NCBI GenBank assembly: GCA_037176885.1
Contig: JAWWNJ010000011.1
Location: 2,542,001-2,606,000 of the forward strand
Reading direction: 5' to 3'
DNA: 64,000 bases
From: Favolaschia claudopus
Lineage: Eukaryota > Basidiomycota > Agaricomycetes > Agaricales > Mycenaceae
Of the stretch, positions 45,422 to 56,129 are shown piece by piece; positions within the stretch are counted from its first letter, which is position 1; every line of letters starts with the position of its first letter. The notes beneath the pieces were generated by a model. It saw nothing but the letters and a program-made list of their open reading frames with translations. It was not told the origin of the DNA and did not search any database. The position numbers and the translations under genes are program-made.

Positions 45422-46345
45422 CTATGAGCTGCATCGACGTGTCGTGTTTTGATGATTAGGTAATAAGCTGACCCTCCAACCGGCGATCAAAGGGTGTTGA
45501 CAGACCACAACACACCGTAGGTACGAGGACTCTTGTGTTGTTCCGTCTGTTTCCAAGAGACTAGGATACCAGATGCGTAGGAATCGGTCGAGTAGCCGGA
45601 CTGGCTCTGAGATGGGGATGATGGGATGACTCTTGTCGATTTCTGCTGGGGGTAAGGCTCCAACCGTTTCCGTGTGCAAACGTTTTACACGGTTATATCC
45701 GTTTCTTTTTTCGTTTGTTTTGCCGAGGTCGACAGACGGTAAACAAAAATAAAACAAACGGTTAAACGGTTACTTACCTTCATCGGCTAGATCAGTGTGC
45801 GATGAGCTGCCGTTCTATGCAAATCGAAACCGGAGTTGATCCTTCGTTGATCCTGAGTGTCAGGATCATCAAGTCAGTGCCTCGAGGCGGCAGAATGCTC
45901 GGCTTCGAGACGGCGCGACATCTTGATGCCCGTTGGGCAAAGCGAAACATTATCCAGCAGTGAGTGTACACCTTTTTTAAGTCACTCAGACATCAGCCAA
46001 CTCATTTGATACCTTGTGGCTTGCCTTTTAGTCAAGTTTGAGAAGTGGAATCTCTGATCTGAGCCATGCCGCCCCGGGCCGCCCCAACTTCCGTTTAAAA
46101 CGATTAAAAAGGTTTTTCTAAACGTTTACAACCGTTTCCGTTTGTTTTGCCCTCGGGCGCAAACGAAAACTAAAAGGTTGGAGCCTTAGCTGGGGGAAGA
46201 GAGAACATGGCGTTGACATGGCGCGAAAAAATGGGGAGGCGTATGAGAGAACGACAGAATGGACGTGAAAGTCGAAGCCATCACAGGAGCGCAGGATTAT
46301 GTCGGCCTGGGAGGCATTGTTGAATGGCTCACAGGGCAGATTCAT
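45422..46345 (-). pseudogene. BTB/POZ-domain gene remnant, split by a hAT-type insertion
   Basis: On the minus strand MNLPCEPFNNASQADIILRS then GFDFHVHSVVLSYASPFFRA is a typical fungal BTB N-terminus. The continuation AEIDKSHPIIPISEP then VRLLDRFLRIWYPS lies on the other side of a 536-bp insertion (45653-46188). Besides the insertion, an 11-nt imperfect duplication (CATGGCG repeated at 46206-46212 and 46217-46223 on the plus strand) shifts the frame just before the insertion. After WYPS the usual C-terminal helices are missing and the frame soon stops. BTB proteins act as protein-protein adaptors; this copy can no longer encode one. Confidence 0.8.
45653..46188. mobile_element. hAT-type non-autonomous element, 536 bp, with perfect TSD
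   Basis: Ends TAAGGCTCCAACC / GGTTGGAGCCTTA are flanked by an identical 8-bp repeat GCTGGGGG at 45645-45652 and 46189-46196. The subterminal regions are rich in CGTTTCCGTTTG/AAACGG motifs in both orientations. No transposase frame is present. It is distinct from the hAT-type element at 2798-3467 in its TIR sequence. Confidence 0.9.
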
Positions 46346-47300
46346 TGGTTGGGAATACTCAGTTCGAGCGCTCACCACGGGCAGCCTGCAGGAGAAAGTA
46401 AAAGGGTCCCTCCTCCCTGTCCCCTCCCACCTTGTCCCCCGCTCGCGATTGCGGGCCGCTACCCACCTCTCTCCATGAAGCTGGACCCTTGATGGGGAAA
46501 AAACGGAATCGGGAATCAGTGCGGGAGAAGAGATTTCGTTCATATGATCATTACTGTTCGGCTTTGAAATCTACTCACTGGCAGTGTGTGACTGGGAAAA
46601 AATTTCTGTCAAAATCGTCTCGTTGAACCTTGGTTGAACCGTTCAGTCATAGGTTCCTCCCGTCGGCGAAGATTGGCTCAATCTGCAGAAGATCCTTATT
46701 TCTAACGCTGCACATAGGGCTTCGAGAATGTGCATGACGAGCTTTGACCATGACGTAGGTCGTTCAGTTACTCGGGATTTCGAAACATCGTATTACTTAT
46801 GTACTGAGTACCCATCGAATTTCTAGGATGTGTATCGTGGTCACAGGAATCGATCAGAACATTTTTTAAAGATTTCAGGGTTGAAGGGCGCATTCCCTCC
46901 ACCGAACAACTATAAGTGCATGTCCTGGGGACACTACTGTGCGTTTTTCGCTTGCGGTGTCCCTCAAGCTTCCGTAGTTCGACGGGACCATATTTTCTCA
47001 CTCGAGACTATCAGGGAAAACAACAAAGAAATGGATGTCGACGTCTTTTTGTTTCTGCATCCGGGATGGACGACGTGAGAATCAAGGTCGCGACATTGTT
47101 GTCAATGTCAAGAACCGAACAAGAACTCAAAATTGTTGCCACTGACGCGGCTGTTCAATTTACCGTGCATACTCTCCTTCGATCGACAGTCCTGGGTTTT
47201 CAACGAATTTAATCCGTCAAACTAGCACCACAGCGACGCGGCATATCACGAAATTTCTGCTCGGTGACGGCCTCGAAAATCGCGGGAAATTTTAGAATCA
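46346..47300. other. Intergenic stretch without a recognised gene
   Basis: Nothing beyond the hydrophobin promoter region is recognised. Confidence 0.4.
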
Positions 47301-47303
47301 AAC

Positions 47304-47312
47304 TATATAAAA
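47304..47312 (+). promoter_or_regulatory. TATA box of the hydrophobin gene
   Basis: TATATAAAA, 70-78 bp before the ATG at 47382, followed by a C/T-rich leader. Confidence 0.55.
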
Positions 47313-47381
47313 ACCAGCTCAATCCTTTTCAAACTTCACTTGAACACATCTCTTCGCAGTTCAAGCTTTTTCTAAACCAAG

Positions 47382-47868
47382 ATGTTCTCCAAGCTCTCTG
47401 TCGTTGTCACCTCGGTGCTCATTGTAAGCACTCACTGGCTCATATAGTGTCTCACAACTTAAGATGCTGCTTGACAGACGCTTGCTGCCGCCACCACCAT
47501 CCCGGTGACCCCGCCCACCTCTGACCAATGCTGCCAGTCCGTCGTGGATTCCAGCAGCCTTGAAGCCAGTAAAGTCCTTTCCGCCCTTGACATTAACCTC
47601 GGTGGCGTCAACGTCCCTATTGGGCTCAGCTGCTCTCCCATCACCATCCTCGGAAACAACTGGTACAATTTTATTTCCGTAGCTTGCTTGATAGTATTGT
47701 CTGACCTGATTCTCAGCATTGACATTACGACTCGCTGTGATGCGCCGGAGATGGACTGGGGTGAGGAACTCATTGCTGGCTTCTCTGCTGCTCTGGTTAA
47801 TTCTTGATTATCTGCAGGTGGTCTTCTTGCCATCAACTGCATTCCCATTACACTTTGAGCGGGCTGTG
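47382..47868 (+). CDS. Class I hydrophobin with six instead of eight cysteines
   Basis: Four exons phase exactly: 47382-47423, 47478-47662, 47717-47760 and 47828-47868, giving 103 aa. The signal peptide covers about residues 1-18 (MFSKLSVVVTSVLITLAA). Hydrophobin blocks: DQCCQSVVDSSS, ALDINLGG, VPIGLSCSPITILGNN, then CIDITTRC and GGLLAINCIPITL. The usual first cysteine before QCC is absent (TIPVTPPTSDQCC). The second CC doublet is RC, with Arg codon CGC at 47733-47735. In hydrophobins C1 pairs with C6, so the two missing residues are the two halves of one disulfide. Hydrophobins self-assemble at air-water surfaces on hyphae and fruiting bodies. Whether this variant assembles is open. A TATA box lies upstream. 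Confidence 0.85.
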
Positions 47869-48388
47869 GGGGTATAGTCTACTGTCTTAGATTCCCGACC
47901 GCTTTATTTGGACGCAGAGTCGATCATGTTTTGTACTCATGTTACCAAGTATGTCGATTTGGAATGATTCACTTTGCTACGTATTTTTTTCTCTCGGTTG
48001 GCCCTAGTACTATAGTCTCTTGTAAACAGACGCTACATACAATGATCCTCGTACCTGCGGTGTATGTAGGTTGGCCCATGATTCTCTGGAGAACCGTCTT
48101 TTTGAGTTGAGATTGTTGGCCGAAACAATTTTGAATGTTGTTTGAATGTGACAGTCGAGCCTCCGCTTGCCGCTTCGCTCCGGCCGACAATTTGTCCGCC
48201 GGTGGAGTCTCCGGAGCTGATCCGCGAACTGCTAGGCAATCAAGGATGATTCTTTAAGTTCTGTATATTGGAACCTTGAACAACCTTGGCCTTGTGCGGG
48301 TGGGTCGGGAAATGCCGATGGCGATCACCAGCCAAACATGAACACGCAATGTGACAGATTGTGACACCTCTCGCTCTCTTCCTCCACC
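47869..48388. other. Intergenic stretch without a recognised gene
   Basis: 3' flank of the hydrophobin gene and upstream region of the HTH gene; no gene seen. Confidence 0.4.
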
Positions 48389-50054
48389 ATGATGGACACG
48401 ATTGTGGACTCGGGCTACGAGAGCGACTCCGGCGAGCGCGATATACCAACTCTACAAGATTTTATTCAGTTTCGCCCAGTGACCCAAGTTGTCGGACGGC
48501 GGCGCGGGTAGTAAGCAGTTCATTTCGCTCCATCGCTTTGTTTTCCATTTTTCGAGGCCGCAAGATTAGCCGCTTGAAAATCCACTGACTTGGGCTATAT
48601 ATAGTCATGGAAAAGCCTTGAATCGGAAGGGGAGAGCAATATGCCGCATTTTATGCGGAGAAGGCGGCTGGTCACACTCCGACCTTGCCTTCGTCTTTAG
48701 AATTTCGGAGGCGTCGATCAAGCGCGCGGTCGAAAATACTTTCTATGATCCAGCAGACCACGTGGAGCACGATAAGAGTATCGCTGGACCCGATTTCTGG
48801 GGCGAAAACCTTCCCGCTGTCGTCGACGCGCAGTTGAAAGCGGAGCGAAGAGCAGAAGCAGACAAGGGATGTATCTGGAATGGCCGTTCTTTCTCGTTCT
48901 CTTGCACTGACATCGAAAACCCAGATCAAGAATGCCCTCAATGTCAGCACATCAGAAGACCCAGATTTTGTCGACCTTACTAGTGAAACTATCGTGAGTT
49001 CATTTGTATCTAGCGCTTAACTCGTTTTTTCAAACGTCGATATCGATACAGAGTAGTGGATCGGGGAGTATATCCTCAACCCCTCCGACTACTCCCTCGC
49101 AAAATTCTTCTGTGAGTTCTCATTCTGCTTCGCACGCTAAAACTGACCATCTGTGCAGCCGACTGGTTCCGCGTCTTCAATCTTCTCGCAAGCTGTTCGA
49201 GTAAGCCTTTCCATGGCCCGTCTTGATTCGCTGTCGAATGGGACTTCATTACCTTTCGCAGAGCCCGTTCACTCCCCTCCGCACTCCTTCCAGACCCATC
49301 CCCCTCCCAAAACCTTCTCCACAGCGTTCACCCACTACCCAGTCCGCCTCATCTCCATCAACGTCGTCTCCAGCTTCCACCCCATCAAACCCCATGCTCG
49401 ACTTCCTCAAAACAAACCGCTTCAACCGCGACCTCACACACCACCTCGAATTCCTCACCATCCAAGGGTTCGACATCCAGAATCTGCACGCCGTAGCGAC
49501 GTGGACACCGAATGAGATACATGATGGCTTGACGAGGTTGTTGATGGGTCAGGGTGCACGCGGGGTTGGGAGGAAGCCGATGACTGCGGTGGAGCTGGTT
49601 ACTTTTGAGATGGCATTACAGAAGTTTGAGGGGAATATGGTGAAGTTCTTATGGCTTTCGGCTCATTCTTCTCTCTCAATTCATATTCCTCTTGCTGATA
49701 TCTTCCCAGCCACCACCTCCGCCATCCACTCTCGCCTCCACCCCAGCCCCCACCCTCCGCGCCTTGCTTCAAAACGTGATGAACCTCAACCTCACCGCGC
49801 ACCAACAGCTCATGGACACTCAGGGCTTCGATATCCCGGGCCTTACATCGATGGCGGCGCAGAAAGGGGAGGAGCTACGCGGGCTGCTTTCGCGGACGTT
49901 GCTGAATCCGCAGCATTTGGTGGACAAGGAGGAGAGGGAGATGTCGGCGGTGCCGAAGGTTGGGGAGGAAGAGTATCTTGGGATGAGCGCGTTGGAGGTC
50001 GTGGCGTTGGAGTTTTGTTTGCGGACGGGAGCGTCTACAATGGGAGGGAGATGA
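48389..50054 (+). CDS. HTH-domain protein with duplicated C-terminal helical domain, uncharacterised
   Basis: A phase-consistent model has seven exons: 48389-48507, 48605-48870, 48959-48993, 49052-49111, 49159-49200, 49262-49639 and 49710-50054, about 414 aa. The third exon is the least certain. The N-terminal part (MMDTIVDSGYESDSGERD) is acidic. A helix-turn-helix-like segment follows (GRAICRILCGEGGWSHSDLA, FVFRISEASIKRAVENTFYD), of the type used for DNA binding in transposase-derived and regulatory proteins. A Ser/Pro-rich linker leads to two copies of one domain of about 80 aa. Copy 1 has DLTHHLEFLTIQGFDIQNL and TAVELVTFEMAL; copy 2 has NLTAHQQLMDTQGFDIPGL and SALEVVALEFCL. No named family is recognised for the repeat. 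It may be a DNA-binding regulator with a dimerising module. Confidence 0.65.
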
Positions 50055-51900
50055 TTCGATTGGGGTGGATGGAATGGGCTGGATCTAGAATGAATATATC
50101 TACCGCGGTAGGGGCGGTTGAAGCCAAGGTGCTGAACGTGGTACCATTGAATGAAATGCGAGCGAGGAGGTAGTGTGGGAGCGAACGAGTTTGGAGAGAA
50201 TTGGAGTGTCATACACTGCATTGGATTCTGCAAAAGCATGGTTTTAATCAGTTAGATGTACTACTTCAAAGTTCACCGATAAATCTCGGGTCTCGACGAT
50301 AGATACAATAGCGGCTGAGGTTTCACCAAAAAATCGAAGTTGAACACTATTGAGTGAAGACCGCTGGCGGTGCAAGATCCCATTGCATAGTACGCTCAGT
50401 TCTGTCATTCTCTGTCGAGGTAACTGTTTTTTTCCCCCACCTCACAAGCGTCACAACACAATTTCTAGATAATTGCAGACGGGAGCATGATATTTTGTAT
50501 CCGTTTACATTCATTTCCGTAATTCTCAACCGGACAGTTCTCTTTCTTGAGTTCCTCTGACGACACCTGTTTACTAGATCTGCTCATAGGGTCCGGAGTG
50601 CATTATGCATGGGTATACTGGTGGATTGCAGCCATAATGAAAATTCAACCAAGTTGAACTTCAAATCGAACTTTGTCAGTGTTATGACGGCTGGTACCGG
50701 GTCGGTGAGTATATGTTTGGTCGTGTACTTAGATATTTGCCGGTGTTTACGTCTGCTCTTGCTTCTGCCTCTCATCACTGGCTTTCTTGGACGTAGAATC
50801 CCTGAAGCTGAACCGGGCCGCTACTCAGGAATCTGGATATATTGCAAAACTCCATCTAAGACTCTGTGTCTGATTTCTCTCCACAACTGCCTTAGTCTGC
50901 CAGTAACTGCCAGTTGACTGCCAGCCTGGCAGCGACTTTCTCACTTGGTCTGGCTCGCCCTCACCTTTGGCTACCGTGCTTCAAGCCTTCACCGAGAATA
51001 AACTGCGTTCGATTTTATCTGGAATATTCCTATACTGGCAGTATCACGGTGATTCCAGACTGTCTCCTGAGCAGCGCAGGCGCTTCCCGGCTCTCCATTT
51101 GGCATTCGCTCGTCGAACGATCCTATCTTCTCGCAAGGCTATTATTTGTAACCGCGACACCAGATCCATTTTGAAGTAATCCCGTCTACCTCAATCCCAT
51201 TCTCCCTTGAATGTACGCTCAGATCGCTCAGTTTCACATATCCCATCGAGTCTGGTGTCGGTGTAACTTCGGAACGGGTGAGACCTGACCTAGCAGATTG
51301 CCTCCTCCATCTGGTGCCTATGGTCGCTCTAGATTTATTGCTTTACCTCTTAGTCTCTACGGCGAGCAGTGAATATGCTCAAGTTACGGTGTGGGGGCCG
51401 TTGTTGCCTCCGCGGTGAGCTTTTGCAGGCGAGTTCCTTCTTTTGACTTTTGTCGTCGGGCACTTGATAACATGATACAGATGAGCTAAGTATCGGGCTT
51501 TCGGGAACCCACATGTTGAGTGGTACTTGCCAAAGAGGGCGCCGAACAATTCTGCTAGACACCAATTGAACATACGCCTTCAGCAGTGCATGAAACACAT
51601 TAAGAAACCTGCTACAACTCACAACGAAGAGCAGCCCGCGGTGGACACGGTTCAATGGTAAGCAATTTCCGTTAGCTGCCGGCTGCATTCTAAACCTCGG
51701 TGCCTTTAGACACGAAATATAGTCAGATACCCGTGCGAGTGCCGCCTTGCATCATCCAACATTGATTGATACCATTCGGCGAGGACGCGTCAAGCGCCTC
51801 TATCTGCCCAGCGCGGGAAGCTCAATCGATGCAAGTGTTCCATCCGTCGTGTGCACTACAAAAATAAATACCCTCCTCCCCGAACCAGGCCGTATCTAGT
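50055..51900. other. Intergenic stretch without a recognised gene
   Basis: About 1.8 kb. CTGCCAG/CTGGCAG motifs are frequent near 50880-51050, but no gene or clear element boundary was found. Confidence 0.4.
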
Positions 51901-51921
51901 GTGTCATTCCACAAGAAGAGG

Positions 51922-51928
51922 TATAAAA
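51922..51928 (+). promoter_or_regulatory. TATA box of the secreted-protein gene
   Basis: TATAAAA 64-70 bp before the ATG at 51992. Confidence 0.55.
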
Positions 51929-51991
51929 GACACCTCCGCTCCTCCATAATACTCATCCACCTTTCGGATTCAACCAACAAGCGATTCAGAT

Positions 51992-52648
51992 ATGCTCTCC
52001 GTCTTCACCGTTTTCTCTTCGCTCCTCATTGCTAGCGCCGCCGCTGGACCGTTGCAAGCCCGCGCGGCCTGCAACCCCGCTGTTGCTGGCAAAGGAATCA
52101 ACATCGTCAATGGACAGTTCCAGCTCGGGTATCCCTCGGGAGCGTACTTTGCGAACGTTCCCATTGAGGCGGAGGCACTTACTACCCCGCTCACCCCTGT
52201 TTTCACCGTCGATGCGAGCGGAAATGGACTCTTGAGGTCTGTTGTCATGTATCGCGGCCGGTTCAATTCACATAAACTTACCATCATTTTACGATAGCGT
52301 CAATAATGCGCCTGCGGGGGCGACGCCGTTGTATCCCACCGAGGTGGACCGTTTTCAGTTGTTACTCGAGCCTCGTATCAGTGGATCTCCGGGAAACTTG
52401 TAAGTGTCCTTCCCTGTCACAGTTGGGACGAGAGACCAATGCTCACCACCGTCTTCTACAGCTCTCAAGGATTCTCCTTCGTCTGTAGCCAATGCAGTGA
52501 CCCCACCATCGCACATGGGTGTGCGGTTATCTCGGATGCGACGGGGCAGTGTGTGCAGATTGGTACGGCGGTTGGGCAGACGGCTAGTATCTCGCAATGC
52601 ACGGGGCAGTCTGTTGGGAATCAGGCGTTCACTGTTGTTATTTCTTGA
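51992..52648 (+). CDS. Secreted protein of unknown function
   Basis: Three exons in phase: 51992-52236, 52298-52399 and 52462-52648, giving 177 aa. The signal peptide is residues 1-19 (MLSVFTVFSSLLIASAAAG), followed by a possible Kex2-type site (QARAA). The mature part begins ACNPAVAGKGINIVNG and contains seven cysteines, six of them in the last third (FVCSQC, HGCAVI, GQCVQI, SQC). The conserved-looking segment GNGLLRS-VNNAPAGATPLYPT alternates small and hydrophobic residues, suggesting a beta-rich fold. I do not recognise a family. The strong TATA box and signal peptide suggest an abundant extracellular protein. Confidence 0.8.
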
Positions 52649-53933
52649 AGCCTCAGATTCAAGTTTCTGGTTAATAGGCGTCGATTAAGTAATTGATTCT
52701 GGTCTTAATGATGTTTTTGAGTAAGTAAATTTGAGATTCAAATTCCCTGTTCGCGACACTTTGTCGCCATTAGAATATTGAGATATTTATTGCGCAACTA
52801 CGTACGTATACAGAGACCAGCGGTGATCAATGCTTTTAATCCACCGTTCGCAATCTACCCGCGTCATCAGTTAGACGCAATATTGAACTCTGATAATGAG
52901 ACGTAGGTAATCCTGATTCCCATTTCGTTCAAGCTCTGACCCGCATCCACCCAGGCCGCAGCTATCGCTTTGGAATGCGGGATGGAAATCAAAGCTTATC
53001 TTTCCCTCTAGGAATTGCGATTCGCAATTAAAATGAGGGGAGCGGCCGGACCTTCTTCAAGTGGGTGGTTATCTCACTCAGATATTCTTCCTATTTGATG
53101 TGCCCCAAAAGACTTGGTAAGAGTTCATGTTGAATCGGAGAACAGACGAACCTCATCGAAGCCGTGAATCTTCATGGGAAGGCGTTGGAGATCAGCGATA
53201 GCCGGATGTCTTTTTGCAATGACTCCCAGAATACTTGGTTTCTTGAACTGATGTGGTTTGAGGATTGGCTATATTATTTGTGCAGGAGGCGGGTAAAGCG
53301 TTGGTAAAGCGTAGAAAGATCCTTTTGTCGGCAACATGTGATTATCATTGCAAGTAAGTATCTCGTTGGGAAGCCAGCAGAAGATCGATTCTGAGGCCCG
53401 ATGAGTCAAGATCATGGAGGTGAGGTGCAAAGGAAATGTTTGGGAATTTTAACTAGTTTCGAAACCGCTGAATGCCATTCGACGATGAGTGATCAATTAG
53501 GTACCTGGTCCGTGCACGAAGAAACCCGCGTCAGGTCACGCCATGTGATCGTGTAACTGTCCGTAAATGTCACATTATGTAACTGTGACCCGTGATGTGA
53601 CACTCTTGCCTCTCAACCACCACCTTCTCTTGCCATGGCGCATATCTTCGCCTATGTTCTGTCTTCTTTGCTCTCCGTTCATGCTCTCTTAGTGAACGCG
53701 AGCATCCCACTGCTTACTGATCAGATATAAGCATGTGTTCCAGCGAAGAAGGCGGTCCGAGCCTGAGGCTAAATTAGGTTCTACCCTTCCTTTCAACGCT
53801 GCCGTACAAACGGAACTCTCTATGTCGAAAAACAATGACACCCTGGAAGCTTCTCTATCTTTGTGGCACCCAAGACCCGTGAATTTCGCGTTTAGGTGTG
53901 TATTTGCCTGATTCGTGGTTCCATTCTGCCACC
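52649..53933. other. Intergenic stretch without a recognised gene
   Basis: About 1.3 kb, AT-rich, no gene or repeat boundary recognised. CACGTGATC/TGTGAC-like motifs cluster near 53530-53600, close to the next promoter. Confidence 0.4.
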
Positions 53934-55888
53934 ATGTCTGAGAAACTCTCCCCCACCTCTGTGTCTGTTAAGGTCGACGAAAAAGCTCAAGAGCTCGAGA
54001 CTGTGGTCTCGTTGCTGGCGGAAGATACAGAAGCGTTCCCTGAAGGAGGCGTACATGCTTGGATTGTCCTTGTTGGAGTGCGTGATATAAGAGTCTCCCT
54101 CTGCCGAGGAGCACTGAAGAACGTTTCGAAGACCACCTCGGGCTTCTTTGCAACGTATGCACATCGTCTTCTGCTCATGGATTTATTGACCAGTGCCGTC
54201 AAAGCTTTGGGTACGTAAATTCCTGGGGTGTAAGCTTACGACGTCGATTTGTTGCAGCAATTGCGTTGATTTTTTCCGGTAGGTATTCCAGGCATACTAT
54301 CAGGAGAAGCTGCTGCATTCATCGACTCCATCCGAAATGTAACTTTCCATCTTTTTGTTTCTGTGCCACCTCGGATAACTAAAGTTTTTCGGAGATCATG
54401 GATTGGATCGATACAGGTCCGTGTCCTACGTGGAGAACCCGCCGTTCCTCATCGTGAATCTCCGAAGCACGCCATGATATTCCTACCCGCTGTGCTCGTC
54501 GGCCACCTCTTCGACATCGGTTATTATCGTTTCCCTTTCCTCGTCGGGAGCCTGCTGGTCGTACTCACAACGTTGCTCGTTCCGGAGTGTAAACAATACT
54601 GGCACTTCATGCTCTGCCAAGGCTTCGGCGTCGGAGTATATTTGCATTGTTCGTACTACCTGTCTCTGACCACTATCTTCTCATTCTCAGATTGGTTCTG
54701 GGCTGATGTTCTGCACGATGTTCACGATCGTCACGCATTGGTTCAAACGGCGACGCGGATTCGCTCTCGGATTCACATGTTTTGGGGGTGCCATTGGTGC
54801 CACGGTGCAGCCGATCATCCTTCGTCAACTCATATCCAAACTTGGGTGCGTTTTAAAGATGTTGAGTGGTCATATACGACGGTCAACGCAGATTTCCTTG
54901 GGCCATGCGGATTCTCGCATTCATATTGCTGTTGATGCTCGTCGTTACAAATTTGGTTCGTCTTCAACTCCTTTTGATAACGACCTCCTTCAATATTTAT
55001 CCTAGAGTATCAAACGACGTCTCGCTCCCAACAAAACGCCTGGAGGACTGCTAGGCTTACAGACATATCACAACATTCCTTTCGTTGTATTCAATATCTG
55101 CTCGTTCATCACCGGTCTGGGTCTCTTCACAAGTACGTCTTAACTCTGGCTACATATACTCAGCGAGTATGGAAGTCAATATTGAACTTGTCTTTTGGAT
55201 GCAGTGTTAACATACATCAGCAGCAGCGCGATCGAGTTCGGAATATCTCCCAACTTTGCTTTCTACCTCGTCGCCATCATCAACTTCAGCTCTGGAATCG
55301 GCCGGGTGACCTCAGGCGTACTCGGTGATTACTACGGTAGGCAAACGTTGGCATCCATCCCAGTTTCATCCACTAATGATCACACAGGACCCATGAACAT
55401 AATGACCATCATGACTGCCATCGCCGGTTGCGCCACGATTGCCTGGCCATTCTGTCGCACAATTGCCCGCATTACAGGAATCTCCGTTCTCTATGGGTCA
55501 GAAAATTCTTTTTCTCTCTGGCCGGTGAACTGAAAATAAATGTCTCGCATGAATAGATTTTCTTCCGGCGCGTGGCTCGCTCTTATTGGATCCGCCGTCG
55601 GGCAGATGGGTGATATTGAAGATCTGGGGCGCAGACTCGGTGCCCTAAATACGGTCGCAGGGATTGCAACTCTATGCGGTCCACCCATCAGCGGGTTGTT
55701 CGTTGAGTCTCGACTTGGTTTCATTTCCGTTGGTGCTTTCGCTGGTGAGTCTGCGCCTTTTCATTGACTTTGGTTCGCGCGAATTAACAATTACTGGGCG
55801 TATCAAAGGAAGTGCCCTTCTCGTCGGTGCCTGTCTCATTTTCGTCTCTCGACTGTTCGCGGCACCAGGCCTGTGGCGCAAATACTAA
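53934..55888 (+). CDS. MFS monocarboxylate-transporter-like (MCT) permease
   Basis: Starts at ATG 53934 in a good context (ACCATGTCTG), MSEKLSPTSVSVKVDEKAQE. The family hallmark FPEGGVHAWIVLVG precedes helix 1. Further blocks are SWIGSIQ, FMLCQGFGVG, HWFKRRRGFALGFTCFGGAI, NKTPGGLLGLQTYHNIPFVV, ISPNFAFYLVAIINFSSGIG, RVTSGVLGDYYG, GPMNIMTIMTAIAGCATIAW, LGALNTVAGIATLCGPPISG and the last helix LLVGACLIFVSRL. The stop follows GLWRKY. About ten exons are likely; the early ones (54080-54420) are short and not all phased. Fungal MCT relatives carry monocarboxylates, riboflavin or other small acids. The FAD monooxygenase begins 240 bp downstream on the same strand. Confidence 0.83.
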
Positions 55889-56129
55889 GCAGAGTGTATG
55901 TACCTGGGTCCCCTGTTCTATAAACTGAACCGACTTCCTCGATAACAAGAATAGGGATGGACTTTGTGCGATCGTGCTGCTAGTATTACGCGATGGTTTT
56001 GAACATTCTGCTTTTCAATGGGAACCTGGTGACCCAGCGTGTAAGTCGAAGCGCGGGATGGGAGCCCGCCGACCTCTGAAATAGCGGTTTGAAAACAACC
56101 AGGTCCTCAGAACGTCAGGCTTTGCGTTT

